Of a stretch of DNA of 64,000 nucleotides, positions 18,780-26,712 are shown piece by piece. Below the pieces are notes generated by a model. The model did no database searches and had not been told where the DNA came from. It saw only the letters and a list, made by a program, of their open reading frames with translations. Made by a program: the position numbers and the translations under genes. Origin of the DNA: Candidatus Poseidoniaceae archaeon (GTDB lineage Archaea; Thermoplasmatota; Poseidoniia; Poseidoniales; Poseidoniaceae); the NCBI GenBank assembly GCA_030747695.1, contig JASLKG010000001.1, positions 124,001-188,000 of the forward strand. The letters run 5' to 3'. Every line of letters starts with the position of its first letter. Position 1 is the first letter of the stretch.

Positions 18780-20549
18780 ATGCCAGTCAGGTTAGCAGAT
18801 GTTTCCAACGACCCCGTTGGACCGTATAACCGCTTATCTGCATCACAGGCAAACACTTGGGATGATTGTCCAAGACTATGGTGGTATCAGAACAAGCAAC
18901 GTTTGAAATTTCCGCAAACACCACCCCTATTTCTTGGCAGGGCTGTGGAAGAAACAGTGTGTAGAGTTCTTATGGAATCTCCAGGACTAGTAATGCCAAG
19001 TGCGCCGCCTGATGTAATGGCGAGGGGTGCAGATAATCTCCTACCCTTATTTCCAGAAGAAATCCCCTCTGATTTTCATAAATGGTCTATAGAACGAATT
19101 AATAAACACTGGCCAAATATTAGAGACACAATGCATATGGAGTGGCAAAAGCATGAACGCAGAGGTGGTAATTGGCATGATTATTCCATGGATTCTTACA
19201 GAGACATGTGTATTGCAGCATTAGAAATGCATCTAGAAGAAGTAATTAGCTGCAAGAATTCAATTACAATGGAAGAACTTTCAGATTGGAGAAGCGGTAA
19301 CAGAGGACTTATTCCCGCTCCAGATGGCCGAAATGAAATAATCAATCCCCACCCACTATCTGCAGATGGAGAATGTACTTTATTGGAAGCATGGGAAATA
19401 GCAAGGCCATGGTTTGTAGATCCAGATGCTGAGCAATTTTCTATGAATGCCATACACCCCGATCACTGGTTCCAAGGAGAATATGATTTAGTCTATAGAC
19501 ACGGTAATTTAATACGTATTATGGATTTGAAAGCAAGCCTAGGAGTAGGCGACAGATCAGGTAATTATGTAGAGCAATTGCGGATATATGCTATGTTATG
19601 GTCAGTAACTCACCAAGGGCAAATTCCAGATTCATTAGAAATATGGTATCTTGGTGTAGGTGTCAGAAAAATAATCCAAGTTCCAAGCGCTAAGGAAGTA
19701 AAGGATTTAGAATATAAATTGAATAATCTATGGAAGGAGATTAAGGAAATAGACGTTGAGAGAGAAGATTGCCCTCCAATACCTCGTCCAGTACGCGGAT
19801 TTTCTGAAGGTGGAGTAAAAATTCAAGATCCAGATGAAATACGTTGTACTTCATGCGATTGGTCAAATCTATGCCCAAATGGAAATGGAGATGATGACTT
19901 GCCTGATGGAGGCCAACATCAACCCCCTAGCGAGCTTAAGGTATACGATTTGACACCGTTAGGAAAACTAAATCCGCGCATAAACATGTTCTGTGAAGTA
20001 TTCAGTGCAACCCATGTCCCTGAGAAAGCACCAAATATTTTGGTTGAAACTACAGACGGTTATGCGTTTGTCAAGATTATTGCAGATGAGGTTGATGGCG
20101 AAAAAACATATCCTGAAGATATTTCAAAAGGAGACAATGTAAGGCTTGTTGGAGTAATACCTTCAACAAATTGGAAAGGCGAGATTCAATTCAAAGTAGA
20201 TCCTTATGCACGTGTAGTGAAGGCTAACCAGGCCGAAGAAGAAGATACTGGCATGCTTGATTTTAAGCCACGTTGGAATATTGTTGGAAGAATAGCATAC
20301 AAAACTTACAAATCTGGAATTGGAAAAAATGGCAAACCATGGGCGAGAAAAGGATTAGTACTCTTGGATAAGACCGGTAGGATTTCTGTTGAAGGATGGG
20401 ATAACGCATGGCCTAGCTTATACAATACCCTTCAACAAGGCGATGAAATTGCTATACTAAACGTATCATTAGATGCCTGGGCCATAGATCTCAAAGCAAA
20501 TCTAGAGAAAAATAGTTCAATGCATGTGGTTTCAAGATTGGATGATTGA
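18780..20549 (+). CDS. Cas4/RecB-like PD-(D/E)XK nuclease with Fe-S cysteines and C-terminal OB-like domain (copy 2)
   Basis: 589 residues from ATG 18780. This start is chosen over the TTG at 18765 because it puts RLSAS at residue 18, as in copy 1 (17). The order of motifs repeats copy 1: RLSASQANTWDDCPRLWW, LLEAWEIARPWFVDP, GEYDLVYRHGNLIRIMDLKA, VEQLRIYAMLW and RCTSCDWSNLC. The last is a perfect CxxCxxxxxC cluster motif of the Cas4 kind. The C-terminal region has two OB-like stretches, one around MFCEVFSATHVPEKA and one from WNIVGRIAYKTYKSG to the end. Catalytic residues are kept in both copies, which argues for non-redundant or heteromeric function. Confidence 0.8.
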   Translation: MPVRLADVSNDPVGPYNRLSASQANTWDDCPRLWWYQNKQRLKFPQTPPLFLGRAVEETVCRVLMESPGLVMPSAPPDVMARGADNLLPLFPEEIPSDFHKWSIERINKHWPNIRDTMHMEWQKHERRGGNWHDYSMDSYRDMCIAALEMHLEEVISCKNSITMEELSDWRSGNRGLIPAPDGRNEIINPHPLSADGECTLLEAWEIARPWFVDPDAEQFSMNAIHPDHWFQGEYDLVYRHGNLIRIMDLKASLGVGDRSGNYVEQLRIYAMLWSVTHQGQIPDSLEIWYLGVGVRKIIQVPSAKEVKDLEYKLNNLWKEIKEIDVEREDCPPIPRPVRGFSEGGVKIQDPDEIRCTSCDWSNLCPNGNGDDDLPDGGQHQPPSELKVYDLTPLGKLNPRINMFCEVFSATHVPEKAPNILVETTDGYAFVKIIADEVDGEKTYPEDISKGDNVRLVGVIPSTNWKGEIQFKVDPYARVVKANQAEEEDTGMLDFKPRWNIVGRIAYKTYKSGIGKNGKPWARKGLVLLDKTGRISVEGWDNAWPSLYNTLQQGDEIAILNVSLDAWAIDLKANLEKNSSMHVVSRLDD

Positions 20550-20567
20550 TAGTTGAAACCCTTTTCA

Positions 20568-20801
20568 CTACAGCTTTGATGATAATCCATGCATTGCCAA
20601 TGCAAAGCCAAGTACTAAAAAGATAGTAGCTTCAATTAGGGGGATGTATACTAATTCCATCAAATTAGTACCAAGTTTAATGGCCAAATCAATAAGTCTA
20701 ATAATTTTGAAACCACTAAACAAAAATAGTAAAATCCCAGAATAACCGAGTAGAATTGAAACTGGTGGCGAGCGTATTTTCTTTCGTTTCCTCTTTCCCA
20801 T
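20568..20801 (-). CDS. Small two-helix membrane protein, unknown
   Basis: 77 residues. A basic N-terminus (MGKRKRKKIRSPP) is followed by two hydrophobic segments, SILLGYSGILLFLFSGF (about 15-31) and LVYIPLIEATIFLVLGFALAMHG (about 50-72). The basic start suggests a cytosolic N-terminus. It converges with the nuclease operon and lies downstream of tRNA-Ser on the same strand. No family is recognised. I accept it because its hydrophobic pattern is coherent and it fills the gap exactly, but a small spurious frame is possible. Confidence 0.5.
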   Translation of the reverse strand: MGKRKRKKIRSPPVSILLGYSGILLFLFSGFKIIRLIDLAIKLGTNLMELVYIPLIEATIFLVLGFALAMHGLSSKL

Positions 20802-20898
20802 ATTGTATTGGCTTTGTAATTAATAATATATTTTACTTGTGAAATTTTCCGGGAAAAAGTCCTGCTCTCCGGGGAAAATACTCTTCGCCGATTGTGAG

Positions 20899-20981
20899 CG
20901 CCGAGAGGGAGATTTGAACTCCCGCGTCCAAGGGACAGTGGATTTCGAATCCACCGCAATACCGGGCTATGCGATCTCGGC
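20899..20981 (-). tRNA. tRNA-Ser (anticodon CGA)
   Basis: The complement folds as a class II tRNA: acceptor GCCGAGA/TCTCGGC with discriminator G73 (a serine determinant), D-arm GCATAGCCCGGTATTGC, anticodon arm GTGGA-TTCGAAA-TCCAC with anticodon CGA reading UCG, a long variable arm (GTCC-CTT-GGAC), and T-arm GGGAG-TTCAAAT-CTCCC. CCA is not encoded and no intron is visible. Confidence 0.95.
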
Positions 20982-21037
20982 TGACAGGCCGCCCACCTGC
21001 AAGACCATCATAAGAGTGATTATACTCGCATGTACCA

Positions 21038-21238
21038 ATGAAGATAGCATTGAAAGGCTACGGGCATGACCACGTTGTTGATTTGGAAACTGGTTCTACA
21101 GTTAGTGATGCACTGAAGAAGATAGGTATACATCCTTCTACTGTAATCGTTAGTTGTGATGATGTGGTTCTACCACATACAACAAAAATAAATTCTGATG
21201 TGAGTCTTGACCTGACTATTGTTAGTTCAGGCGGCTAA
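21038..21238 (+). CDS. Ubiquitin-like SAMP/ThiS/MoaD family protein
   Basis: 66 residues ending in SSGG. The beta-grasp pattern fits: MKIALKGYGHDHVVDL, then STVSDALKKIGI (helix), then strands to a C-terminal di-glycine, which is adenylated by E1-like enzymes. Such proteins carry sulfur for tRNA thiolation, thiamine or molybdopterin, or are conjugated to proteins (SAMPylation) in archaea. Which role applies cannot be read here. moaA is in the window, but no E1-like gene is. Its stop abuts the stop of the PAC2 gene, whose family assembles proteasomes. Confidence 0.75.
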   Translation: MKIALKGYGHDHVVDLETGSTVSDALKKIGIHPSTVIVSCDDVVLPHTTKINSDVSLDLTIVSSGG

Positions 21239-21976
21239 TCACATATAGATTGAATTTTGATTCTCAGAAAGTTCTGAAATTAAGTTGTCAGCCTTTCCAG
21301 GATGCATTTCTTTCAATTTTTCTGCAAGCCTTGTGGTAGCATCAATAGGCACAGGTAGTGGTAACGACCACCACTTTCTTACAGTTTCAAGTAAAAGTTG
21401 TGCAGCTACAGGATCAGCACTATTTCCAACTGTTGTAGCAATAGTGCAAGAAGACTTAACGTCGAAGACCGGTCCTAGTGCTGTAATTAGAGCAGCCATG
21501 CCTATAACGCCTGCTTTTGGCTCATCTCTACGAACATCTACACCCTTTCCTTCTAATGAGATTCTATGTTCAGAATTACTACAAATGGTGAATACTTCTT
21601 TCCTTTCTGCAGATGAAGCCATACCTGCAAGAACTAAAACTTCACCTCCTTTGAACATTCCAAGAATTTCTGTGGCCATCTCATGTTGCCCTTCTGGGGC
21701 CATTGGTTGTGCATCACCAGTCAGTGTGAAAATTTCCATTTCATCAATGCATATACGTGAAAGCAGTATGTGGGGTGGAGACAGCAATCCTTCATCATCA
21801 AGTTTAGCAAGAGGAGGTAAGCTAGGGTGGATAAGTTTAGCAATGGGTTCTGCATCTAATTCTTCATTCACAGCATCTATTGCTAATTTACCTACATCAC
21901 CAACTCCTGGCATGGCTACTAGTAGCCTGCTGCCTGCAGTTGAGGGCTGTGAAAGCCACTCGATGAGTACACCCAT
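21239..21976 (-). CDS. PAC2 family protein (proteasome assembly chaperone-like)
   Basis: 245 residues from ATG 21976 (MGVLIEWLSQPS). The ORF-track start would run through the upstream nop10. The N-terminus LLVAMPGVGDVGKLAIDAV matches the PAC2/COG2047 'GWPGvGnVG' pattern, and GEVLVLAGMASS and KAGVIGMAALIT follow the family's 'G.t..G.tg.L' region. Archaeal members assist proteasome or other ring assembly and sit at the end of the L44e-S27e-aIF2a-Nop10 operon, as here. It is the last gene of the minus-strand operon and converges on the ubiquitin-like gene with zero spacer. Confidence 0.75.
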   Translation of the reverse strand: MGVLIEWLSQPSTAGSRLLVAMPGVGDVGKLAIDAVNEELDAEPIAKLIHPSLPPLAKLDDEGLLSPPHILLSRICIDEMEIFTLTGDAQPMAPEGQHEMATEILGMFKGGEVLVLAGMASSAERKEVFTICSNSEHRISLEGKGVDVRRDEPKAGVIGMAALITALGPVFDVKSSCTIATTVGNSADPVAAQLLLETVRKWWSLPLPVPIDATTRLAEKLKEMHPGKADNLISELSENQNSIYM

Positions 21977-22016
21977 GAAAGTCACAGCGTCTCTTGACGC
22001 GGTATAATGATTCGCC

Positions 22017-22229
22017 TCATTCTGATTTCTTAGGTGGCAATGTAGGGAGTGATTCTGACCATCCGGGTTCTTCAACACCCTCGAGTTGTCTACGTAGATG
22101 TGCTCTTTTATCTTCAGGAGACCATTTCATTGGAGCAGCAGCCTTAGCAAATCCTCCACAAGTTGGACATTTTGTTGAAAGGCAATGTTCTCCACATTCA
22201 GTGCATTTTTGCATCTTCTGGCGTGCCAT
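22017..22229 (-). CDS. nop10: H/ACA ribonucleoprotein component Nop10
   Basis: 70 residues from ATG 22229, preceded by a GAGGG site. It stabilises Cbf5 in the H/ACA RNA-guided pseudouridylation complex. MQKCTECGEHCLSTKCPTCG is the family's zinc ribbon (CxxC...CxxC) and MKWSPEDKRAHLRRQL is the Cbf5-contacting helix ('rfSPeDkYgkYRr'). The last 20 residues, rich in Pro and Glu, extend past the usual roughly 60-residue family length. It lies between aIF2-alpha and PAC2 in the standard archaeal order. Confidence 0.93.
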   Translation of the reverse strand: MARQKMQKCTECGEHCLSTKCPTCGGFAKAAAPMKWSPEDKRAHLRRQLEGVEEPGWSESLPTLPPKKSE

Positions 22230-22230
22230 G

Positions 22231-23022
22231 TCAATCCCTCTGAGACACTGCAGAGCCGCCCGCCTCATTGATTATTTCGATACAAGCAGTGCTTGCATTT
22301 TCCCAAGCCTTCTCAGCAGATTTGAAGTCAGGAGCACGGAGGTCCATTCGGTATGATGGCGCTCCATCATAATGGCAAGTGATAGTAAGTTCAGCTTCAG
22401 GATTACTGAATTCTTCTGCAGCAATTAGCGCATTACGTATGACATCTATACCATCTGGATGATCTACAGTTATTGTAAAAGTACCTCTTAATTCAACGAA
22501 ATCAGGAATAATATTCTTTATTGCCGTTTCAACGAAAGATTTGGTCCAATCTCCTTCAAAACCAATTTCAGCAAGTGATTCAGGATTCTGAGCAGCTTCT
22601 TCGAAGGATCCATAAAGCGTTCCATAAGATTCAGTTAATTCTGTTTGAGTTTCAGAGAGTTGTTTTTCATTCCAACCCACTTGTTCGCCAATGACTTTCA
22701 GGAGTTGTTTTGCACGCTCTTCATTCTTCCATTGTTGAAGGCGATCTCTTTTTCTCTCTTCATTAACTGATTTTAATGATAATTCTAGCGACTTGCCATC
22801 TTTACGTGCACGCATTACTTTGCAAATCAAACGTTGTCCTGGGCGAACAAATCCTCGTATATTCTTTACCCAACCACTAGCAATTTCACCAATAAATATG
22901 AAACCTTCAATGCCATCAAATTCGTCAAGATCTACGTAGGCACCATTTTGTTTTACTTCACGAACTGTACAAACTACAAGTTCACTTTCTGCAGGGCCAT
23001 TTTCTAAGATATCTTCAGTCAT
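22231..23022 (-). CDS. Translation initiation factor aIF2 subunit alpha
   Basis: 263 residues from ATG 23022, chosen because GGAGG lies ten bases upstream; the ORF-track start is a GTG overlapping the S27e stop. The N-terminal S1 RNA-binding domain shows ELVVCTVREVKQNGAYVDLDE and GFIFIGEIASGWVKNIR. KVMRARKDGKSLELSLKSVN ends the domain. A helical middle domain and a C-terminal alpha-beta domain (TFTITVDHPDGIDVIRNAL) follow, as in eIF2-alpha. With the beta and gamma subunits it delivers initiator Met-tRNA to the 30S subunit. It is part of the L44e-S27e-aIF2a-Nop10-PAC2 operon. Confidence 0.95.
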   Translation of the reverse strand: MTEDILENGPAESELVVCTVREVKQNGAYVDLDEFDGIEGFIFIGEIASGWVKNIRGFVRPGQRLICKVMRARKDGKSLELSLKSVNEERKRDRLQQWKNEERAKQLLKVIGEQVGWNEKQLSETQTELTESYGTLYGSFEEAAQNPESLAEIGFEGDWTKSFVETAIKNIIPDFVELRGTFTITVDHPDGIDVIRNALIAAEEFSNPEAELTITCHYDGAPSYRMDLRAPDFKSAEKAWENASTACIEIINEAGGSAVSQRD

Positions 23023-23039
23023 GGAGGTCTTGCCTCCAT

Positions 23040-23210
23040 TCACTCAAGAGTATCAACGACGTTACATCCAACCAACTGTGCTCTTCCTCCAGCTGGGTTA
23101 GTCAGTGTTGCACCACATACACTGCAAGCAATTATAGTGGTTGCACGAGAAAATATAATGCTCTCATTAGAACAGTCACGGCATGAAACTTTTAGAAAAC
23201 GACTTGCCAT
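23040..23210 (-). CDS. rps27e: Small ribosomal subunit protein eS27 (S27e)
   Basis: Only 56 residues, so absent from the ORF track. The translation begins MASRFLKVSCRDCSNESIIF and ends VVDTLE. It has the family's zinc ribbon (C10, C13, C29, C32: SCRDC and ACSVC) and the 'GGRA.l.G' C-terminal segment (AGGRAQLVGCNVVDTL). The ATG lies eight bases after the GAGGTG site that contains the L44e stop. All four zinc ligands are intact, in contrast to the adjacent L44e. Confidence 0.95.
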   Translation of the reverse strand: MASRFLKVSCRDCSNESIIFSRATTIIACSVCGATLTNPAGGRAQLVGCNVVDTLE

Positions 23211-23221
23211 ATTTGTTCACC

Positions 23222-23506
23222 TCAATTGTCAACCAATTCAAATTTCTTTGCACGTTGGCAAGGAGCATAGTGCGCTTTACCTGTTTCAGTGCAACGGAAT
23301 AGAATGTTAACTCTCTTTGTTGGTTTTTCACGACCATCTGGCTTTGGACGAGGGAAACCGCGGTATCCAGCCATGACTCGACGGAACCGGCGCTGACCCC
23401 ATTTCAATTCACTAGCGCGCCTTTTCTTTACACGCTCTACAGTGTGCATGGTATGCTTACCAGCACTAGGACTGTATCGTTTGACTTGACGTGGCATTTT
23501 CACCAT
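23222..23506 (-). CDS. rpl44e: Large ribosomal subunit protein eL42 (L44e), zinc ligands largely lost
   Basis: 94 residues. The core ASELKWGQRRFRRVMAGYRG and the ending AKKFELV identify L44e, a protein near the E site of the 50S subunit. In other archaea the first zinc-ligand pair is YCPxCxxHT, but here the text is RYSPSAGKHTMHT. The second pair CxxCGKAH is here RCTETGKAH. Three of the four ligands are thus replaced, so the zinc finger is probably absent. The frame is otherwise intact and the operon position is standard. GGTGA precedes the ATG at 23506, and Met-4 is an alternative start. Confidence 0.93.
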   Translation of the reverse strand: MVKMPRQVKRYSPSAGKHTMHTVERVKKRRASELKWGQRRFRRVMAGYRGFPRPKPDGREKPTKRVNILFRCTETGKAHYAPCQRAKKFELVDN

Positions 23507-23638
23507 GGTCTCACCTTGAGCATTCGCCCCACTTTTGGCCCCTATTTAGTGGTGCCGGATACGATGAGTACTTGGAAATGAACTACTGCGTGACGATTTT
23601 GTGGTCATGTTGATATATTGAGTTGCTGGCGTAAGCAT

Positions 23639-24418
23639 ATGGATTGGCTGCCAGATGCTGCAATATGGTTTTGGGTGCCTCTTTGCCTTATTCCTCTAGG
23701 AGGTTGGATCACAATTTCTGGAAAGAGTCGTAAAAGGGGTCTCTTACTTTCATCTCTTGGTCTGATATTAGTTATGGCCTCTTCTTGGACAGTTCCGGAA
23801 TCAGACTCTTCTGCTAGTGGGCATTTATTGCTTACAATCTTGGGCCCTTCTTTGCTTCTTGTATATGGCCTGTACGGCATGGTTTTTGGAGGAAACGTCC
23901 CTGTTGGACGTTTGGATGATTCATCTAGATGGAGTGGTTTCGTAGCAGTGTTAGCATCTCTAGCAATCTTTTCAGCTATGCATTGGGCTAATTATACGCC
24001 CATTTGGAGAGGGCAAGTCAATCCATATTGGCTAGTATTTTTTCCTACTTTCCTACTTTTCTCTACATCAATCACTTCTTTGGCTTCAATCGCATTGGTT
24101 GGTTATGGAAACGAAAGAAGTTCAGAAGCAACAAAAATGGCAATGTTATCAGTGACTCTCTCTGGAATTGCACTTTCTGCAATGTTATTTGATGGATCAA
24201 GTACTTCTGCTGAAGAATTTAGAGGACATTTTTGGATGACAGTGGCTGATTTGCTTGGAACTGTGATTGGCATAATCTTTGCAATAACTGCTTTTGCTGT
24301 AGTTATTTGGATGTATGAGAGAAATTTGGCACAACCAAAATCATCACCTCCCCCAACTGAAAAAGAAATTAAACATGTTGTTGAATTGTCAGAAAAGCAC
24401 ATAGGTGGTGAAGAATAG
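23639..24418 (+). CDS. Polytopic membrane protein, unknown function
   Basis: 259 residues from ATG 23639; the ORF track begins at an upstream TTG. About seven hydrophobic segments are visible, for example AIWFWVPLCLIPLGGWITI, LLLSSLGLILVMASSW, LLTILGPSLLLVYGLYGMVF, FVAVLASLAIFSAMHWA and LGTVIGIIFAITAFAVVIWM near the end. The C-terminus is polar and cytosolic (SPPPTEKEIKHVVEL). There is no enzyme motif and no family I recognise. The following membrane protein gene overlaps its stop codon by one base, so the two are likely co-translated and may form a complex. Confidence 0.65.
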   Translation: MDWLPDAAIWFWVPLCLIPLGGWITISGKSRKRGLLLSSLGLILVMASSWTVPESDSSASGHLLLTILGPSLLLVYGLYGMVFGGNVPVGRLDDSSRWSGFVAVLASLAIFSAMHWANYTPIWRGQVNPYWLVFFPTFLLFSTSITSLASIALVGYGNERSSEATKMAMLSVTLSGIALSAMLFDGSSTSAEEFRGHFWMTVADLLGTVIGIIFAITAFAVVIWMYERNLAQPKSSPPPTEKEIKHVVELSEKHIGGEE

Positions 24419-24873
24419 TGCAGAACTCTAAAGCCTCATGGAAGCTTTTGGTACTGGCTGGAGTACTTCCGATTCTTGTTTTGGCTACTATCAATTTGTC
24501 ATTGGGAGATGATTTTGAATCAGAGACATTCAAGAGATTCGGAAATGCATTGCTGACAAGTTATATCATAATGGGGACCTTACTTCTTGGAAACCTATTC
24601 TTTTATGCAAATTCAAGACATAGACCAGCGGCTCCCTTTGTTGGAATGATTGTAGCAATAGGAATTGGTTTATCTTTAGGATGGGTATTAATCTCATATG
24701 ACGATTTATTGCTTGAAGCAAATGGTTCTTTGAGGGCACAAGCTCTATCAAACATTGTTCATTTCCTAGTAATTGCAACTGCAATGTTATTGGGCAGTAT
24801 ATTGGCAATAGGTGCGACGTTTGCAGCTATCACAGGACGTCCAAGAAGAGTACTTTTTAGAGAAGAAGAATGA
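24418..24873 (+). CDS. Four-helix membrane protein, unknown function
   Basis: 151 residues with a GTG start that overlaps the previous stop (TAGTG). Four hydrophobic helices are visible: LLVLAGVLPILVLATINLSL, LLTSYIIMGTLLLGNLFFYA, APFVGMIVAIGIGLSLGWVLI and IVHFLVIATAMLLGSILAIGATFA. The C-terminus is short and charged (RPRRVLFREEE). It has no recognised domain. It probably partners the preceding membrane protein. The L37e gene follows after 60 bases. Confidence 0.6.
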   Translation: MQNSKASWKLLVLAGVLPILVLATINLSLGDDFESETFKRFGNALLTSYIIMGTLLLGNLFFYANSRHRPAAPFVGMIVAIGIGLSLGWVLISYDDLLLEANGSLRAQALSNIVHFLVIATAMLLGSILAIGATFAAITGRPRRVLFREEE

Positions 24874-24933
24874 ATCTTAACTTCCGTCGATTTCATAAAG
24901 GGAGGGCCGGTGGCCGAGCCGTCAGGTGATTTC

Positions 24934-25107
24934 ATGTCTAAGGGTACACCATCCATGGGTAAGCGCCAGAAGACTACACACATCCGATGTAGACGTTGTG
25001 GACGTAATGCTTACCACAAGCAGAAGAGCCAGTGTGCTTCATGTGGGTATGGTGTGACTGCAAGAATGAGAAATTATAGTTGGGCAAAGAAGACCCATCG
25101 CCCCTGA
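24934..25107 (+). CDS. rpl37e: Large ribosomal subunit protein eL37 (L37e)
   Basis: 57 residues from ATG 24934, preceded by an AGGTGA site. [20 protein letters not shown], with [20 protein letters not shown], is the L37e signature with all four zinc cysteines intact. The short basic tail [10 protein letters not shown] matches the family ending. In the 50S subunit it binds 23S rRNA near the exit tunnel. Archaeal L37e often lies beside Sm-like or purF genes; purF follows here. Confidence 0.95.
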   Translation: MSKGTPSMGKRQKTTHIRCRRCGRNAYHKQKSQCASCGYGVTARMRNYSWAKKTHRP

Positions 25108-25130
25108 TTAGTATCCTTAAGTTTGAGAAA

Positions 25131-25144
25131 GGGCTGTAAAGCCC
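25131..25144 (+). promoter_or_regulatory. Hairpin with GTAA loop between rpl37e and purF
   Basis: GGGCT-GTAA-AGCCC is a 5-bp stem closed by a GNRA-type loop, 23 bases after the rpl37e stop and 30 bases before the purF start. It could end the rpl37e transcript or be a leader hairpin of purF. There is no U-tract. Confidence 0.35.
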
Positions 25145-25174
25145 CCGCGAATCGAGTCAATTGGGCGAGACAAC

Positions 25175-26704
25175 ATGTGCGGCATAATTGGTCTCGTTGG
25201 AAGGCGCAATTACCATATCAATCAATTGTTGTATGATGGCCTTACTGTATTACAGCATAGGGGGCAGGATGCTGCTGGAATGGTTACGGAGCACAAAGGA
25301 AGATACCATCTTAGAAAATCTAATGGTTTGGTCAAGGATGTATTCCATGACAAACACATGCAGAATCTTTTGGGATCAATTGGTATTGGGCATTGTAGAT
25401 ATCCCACAGCAGGTTCTTCATCAGCAGCAGAAGCTCAACCATTCTATGTCAACTATCCATTTGGAATCTCATTAGCACATAATGGTAATTTAACAAATGC
25501 GGCATATATTTCGGAATTACTTACCAGTACTCATAGGCGCCATGTAAATACTACTAGCGACTCGGAATTATTACTCAATTTACTTGCTATGGAGTTGCAT
25601 ACTCGTACTCCTAATGTTCAGATAGATGGTGAATCTCATATTGATGTTAGCACTATTTTTGAAGCAGTGTCCGCATTGCATTCCCAGATAATAGGGGGTT
25701 ATGCCTGCGTATCTTTGATTTCAGGATATGGAATTCTAGCATTTAGAGATCCGAATGGAATAAGACCTCTTATCTTTGGATCAAGGGAAATCGATGGCGA
25801 AAAGGAATGGGTAGTTGCTAGTGAATCAGTGGCTATCCATGCGCTTGGTTTTGAAGTTGAGCGTGATGTTAATCCTGGTGAAGCAGTATTCATTACATCA
25901 TCAGGACAGTTGTTTACCAAACAGTGTGCTGAAAACACATTGCTTTCACCTTGTATCTTTGAGCATGTCTATTTCGCTAGACCTGATTCAATAATAGATG
26001 GCATTTCAGTTTACCAATCTCGACTAAACCAAGGAGAAAGATTAGCTAAGAGAATTCTTGAACAATTCCCTGGGCATGATATTGACGTAGTAATACCTGT
26101 TCCAGACTCAGGAAGATATGCAGCCTTACAGATGGCTCGCACTTTAGGAGTCGAATATCGAGAGGGTTTTGTCAAGAATAGATATATTGGCAGAACATTC
26201 ATTATGCCAGGCCAAGCAATGAGGAAAAAGTCGGTTAGACGTAAGTTGAATGCGATACCTCATGAGTTTTCAGGAAAGAATGTATTACTCGTCGATGATT
26301 CTATAGTTCGAGGCACTACATCGGCACAAATTGTAGAAATGGCTCGTGATGTAGGTGCGAATAAAGTCTACTTTGCATCAGCAGCACCTCCAGTTAGACA
26401 TCCAAATGTGTACGGCATTGATATGCCAGCTATAGCCGAGTTTATTGCAAACGGACGCACAGTTGACGAGATAGGTGATGAGATAGGTGCAGATAGGTTG
26501 TTTTACCAGTCATTAGATGATCTTGTCGAAGTTACTAGCGTTACAGGCAATGAGTTATGGGATACAAGTTGTTTTGATGGAAAGTATGTCACTGGAGATG
26601 TAACTGATGAGTATTTACAGGATCTAGAAGAAGCGAGAAAGGATAGTGCAAAATCTCAAAGAATATCTCCAGATGTGATTATTGAATTACATAACGACGA
26701 GTAG
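25175..26704 (+). CDS. purF: Amidophosphoribosyltransferase
   Basis: 509 residues. First committed step of purine synthesis: PRPP + glutamine to phosphoribosylamine. The protein starts MCGIIGLVG, so Cys-2 becomes the N-terminal nucleophile of the Ntn glutaminase domain. LQHRGQDAAGM and CRYPTAGSS are further glutaminase motifs. VLLVDDSIVRGTTSAQ (about 370) is the PRPP-binding loop, and VYFASAAPPVRHPNVYGIDM follows. There is no N-terminal propeptide. The TAG stop forms part of the AGGTGATTGA leader of the TTG-started ThiI-like gene eight bases downstream, so those two are likely coupled. Confidence 0.97.
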   Translation: MCGIIGLVGRRNYHINQLLYDGLTVLQHRGQDAAGMVTEHKGRYHLRKSNGLVKDVFHDKHMQNLLGSIGIGHCRYPTAGSSSAAEAQPFYVNYPFGISLAHNGNLTNAAYISELLTSTHRRHVNTTSDSELLLNLLAMELHTRTPNVQIDGESHIDVSTIFEAVSALHSQIIGGYACVSLISGYGILAFRDPNGIRPLIFGSREIDGEKEWVVASESVAIHALGFEVERDVNPGEAVFITSSGQLFTKQCAENTLLSPCIFEHVYFARPDSIIDGISVYQSRLNQGERLAKRILEQFPGHDIDVVIPVPDSGRYAALQMARTLGVEYREGFVKNRYIGRTFIMPGQAMRKKSVRRKLNAIPHEFSGKNVLLVDDSIVRGTTSAQIVEMARDVGANKVYFASAAPPVRHPNVYGIDMPAIAEFIANGRTVDEIGDEIGADRLFYQSLDDLVEVTSVTGNELWDTSCFDGKYVTGDVTDEYLQDLEEARKDSAKSQRISPDVIIELHNDE

Positions 26705-26712
26705 GTGATTGA

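Noticed and set aside
20841-20880. TTTTCCGGGAAAA followed by TCCGGGGAAAA near tRNA-Ser
   Set aside because: The palindrome has no loop and the second copy is imperfect; too weak to call a site.
20660-20959. Minus-strand ORF of 99 residues overlapping the small membrane protein and tRNA-Ser
   Set aside because: It runs through most of the tRNA gene and the promoter region, and its composition is not protein-like. The 77-residue frame at 20568-20801 is the better candidate.
23540-23620. Possible second C/D box sRNA (ACGATGA at about 23560)
   Set aside because: Box C has a mismatch, no box D at proper distance and no terminal stem.
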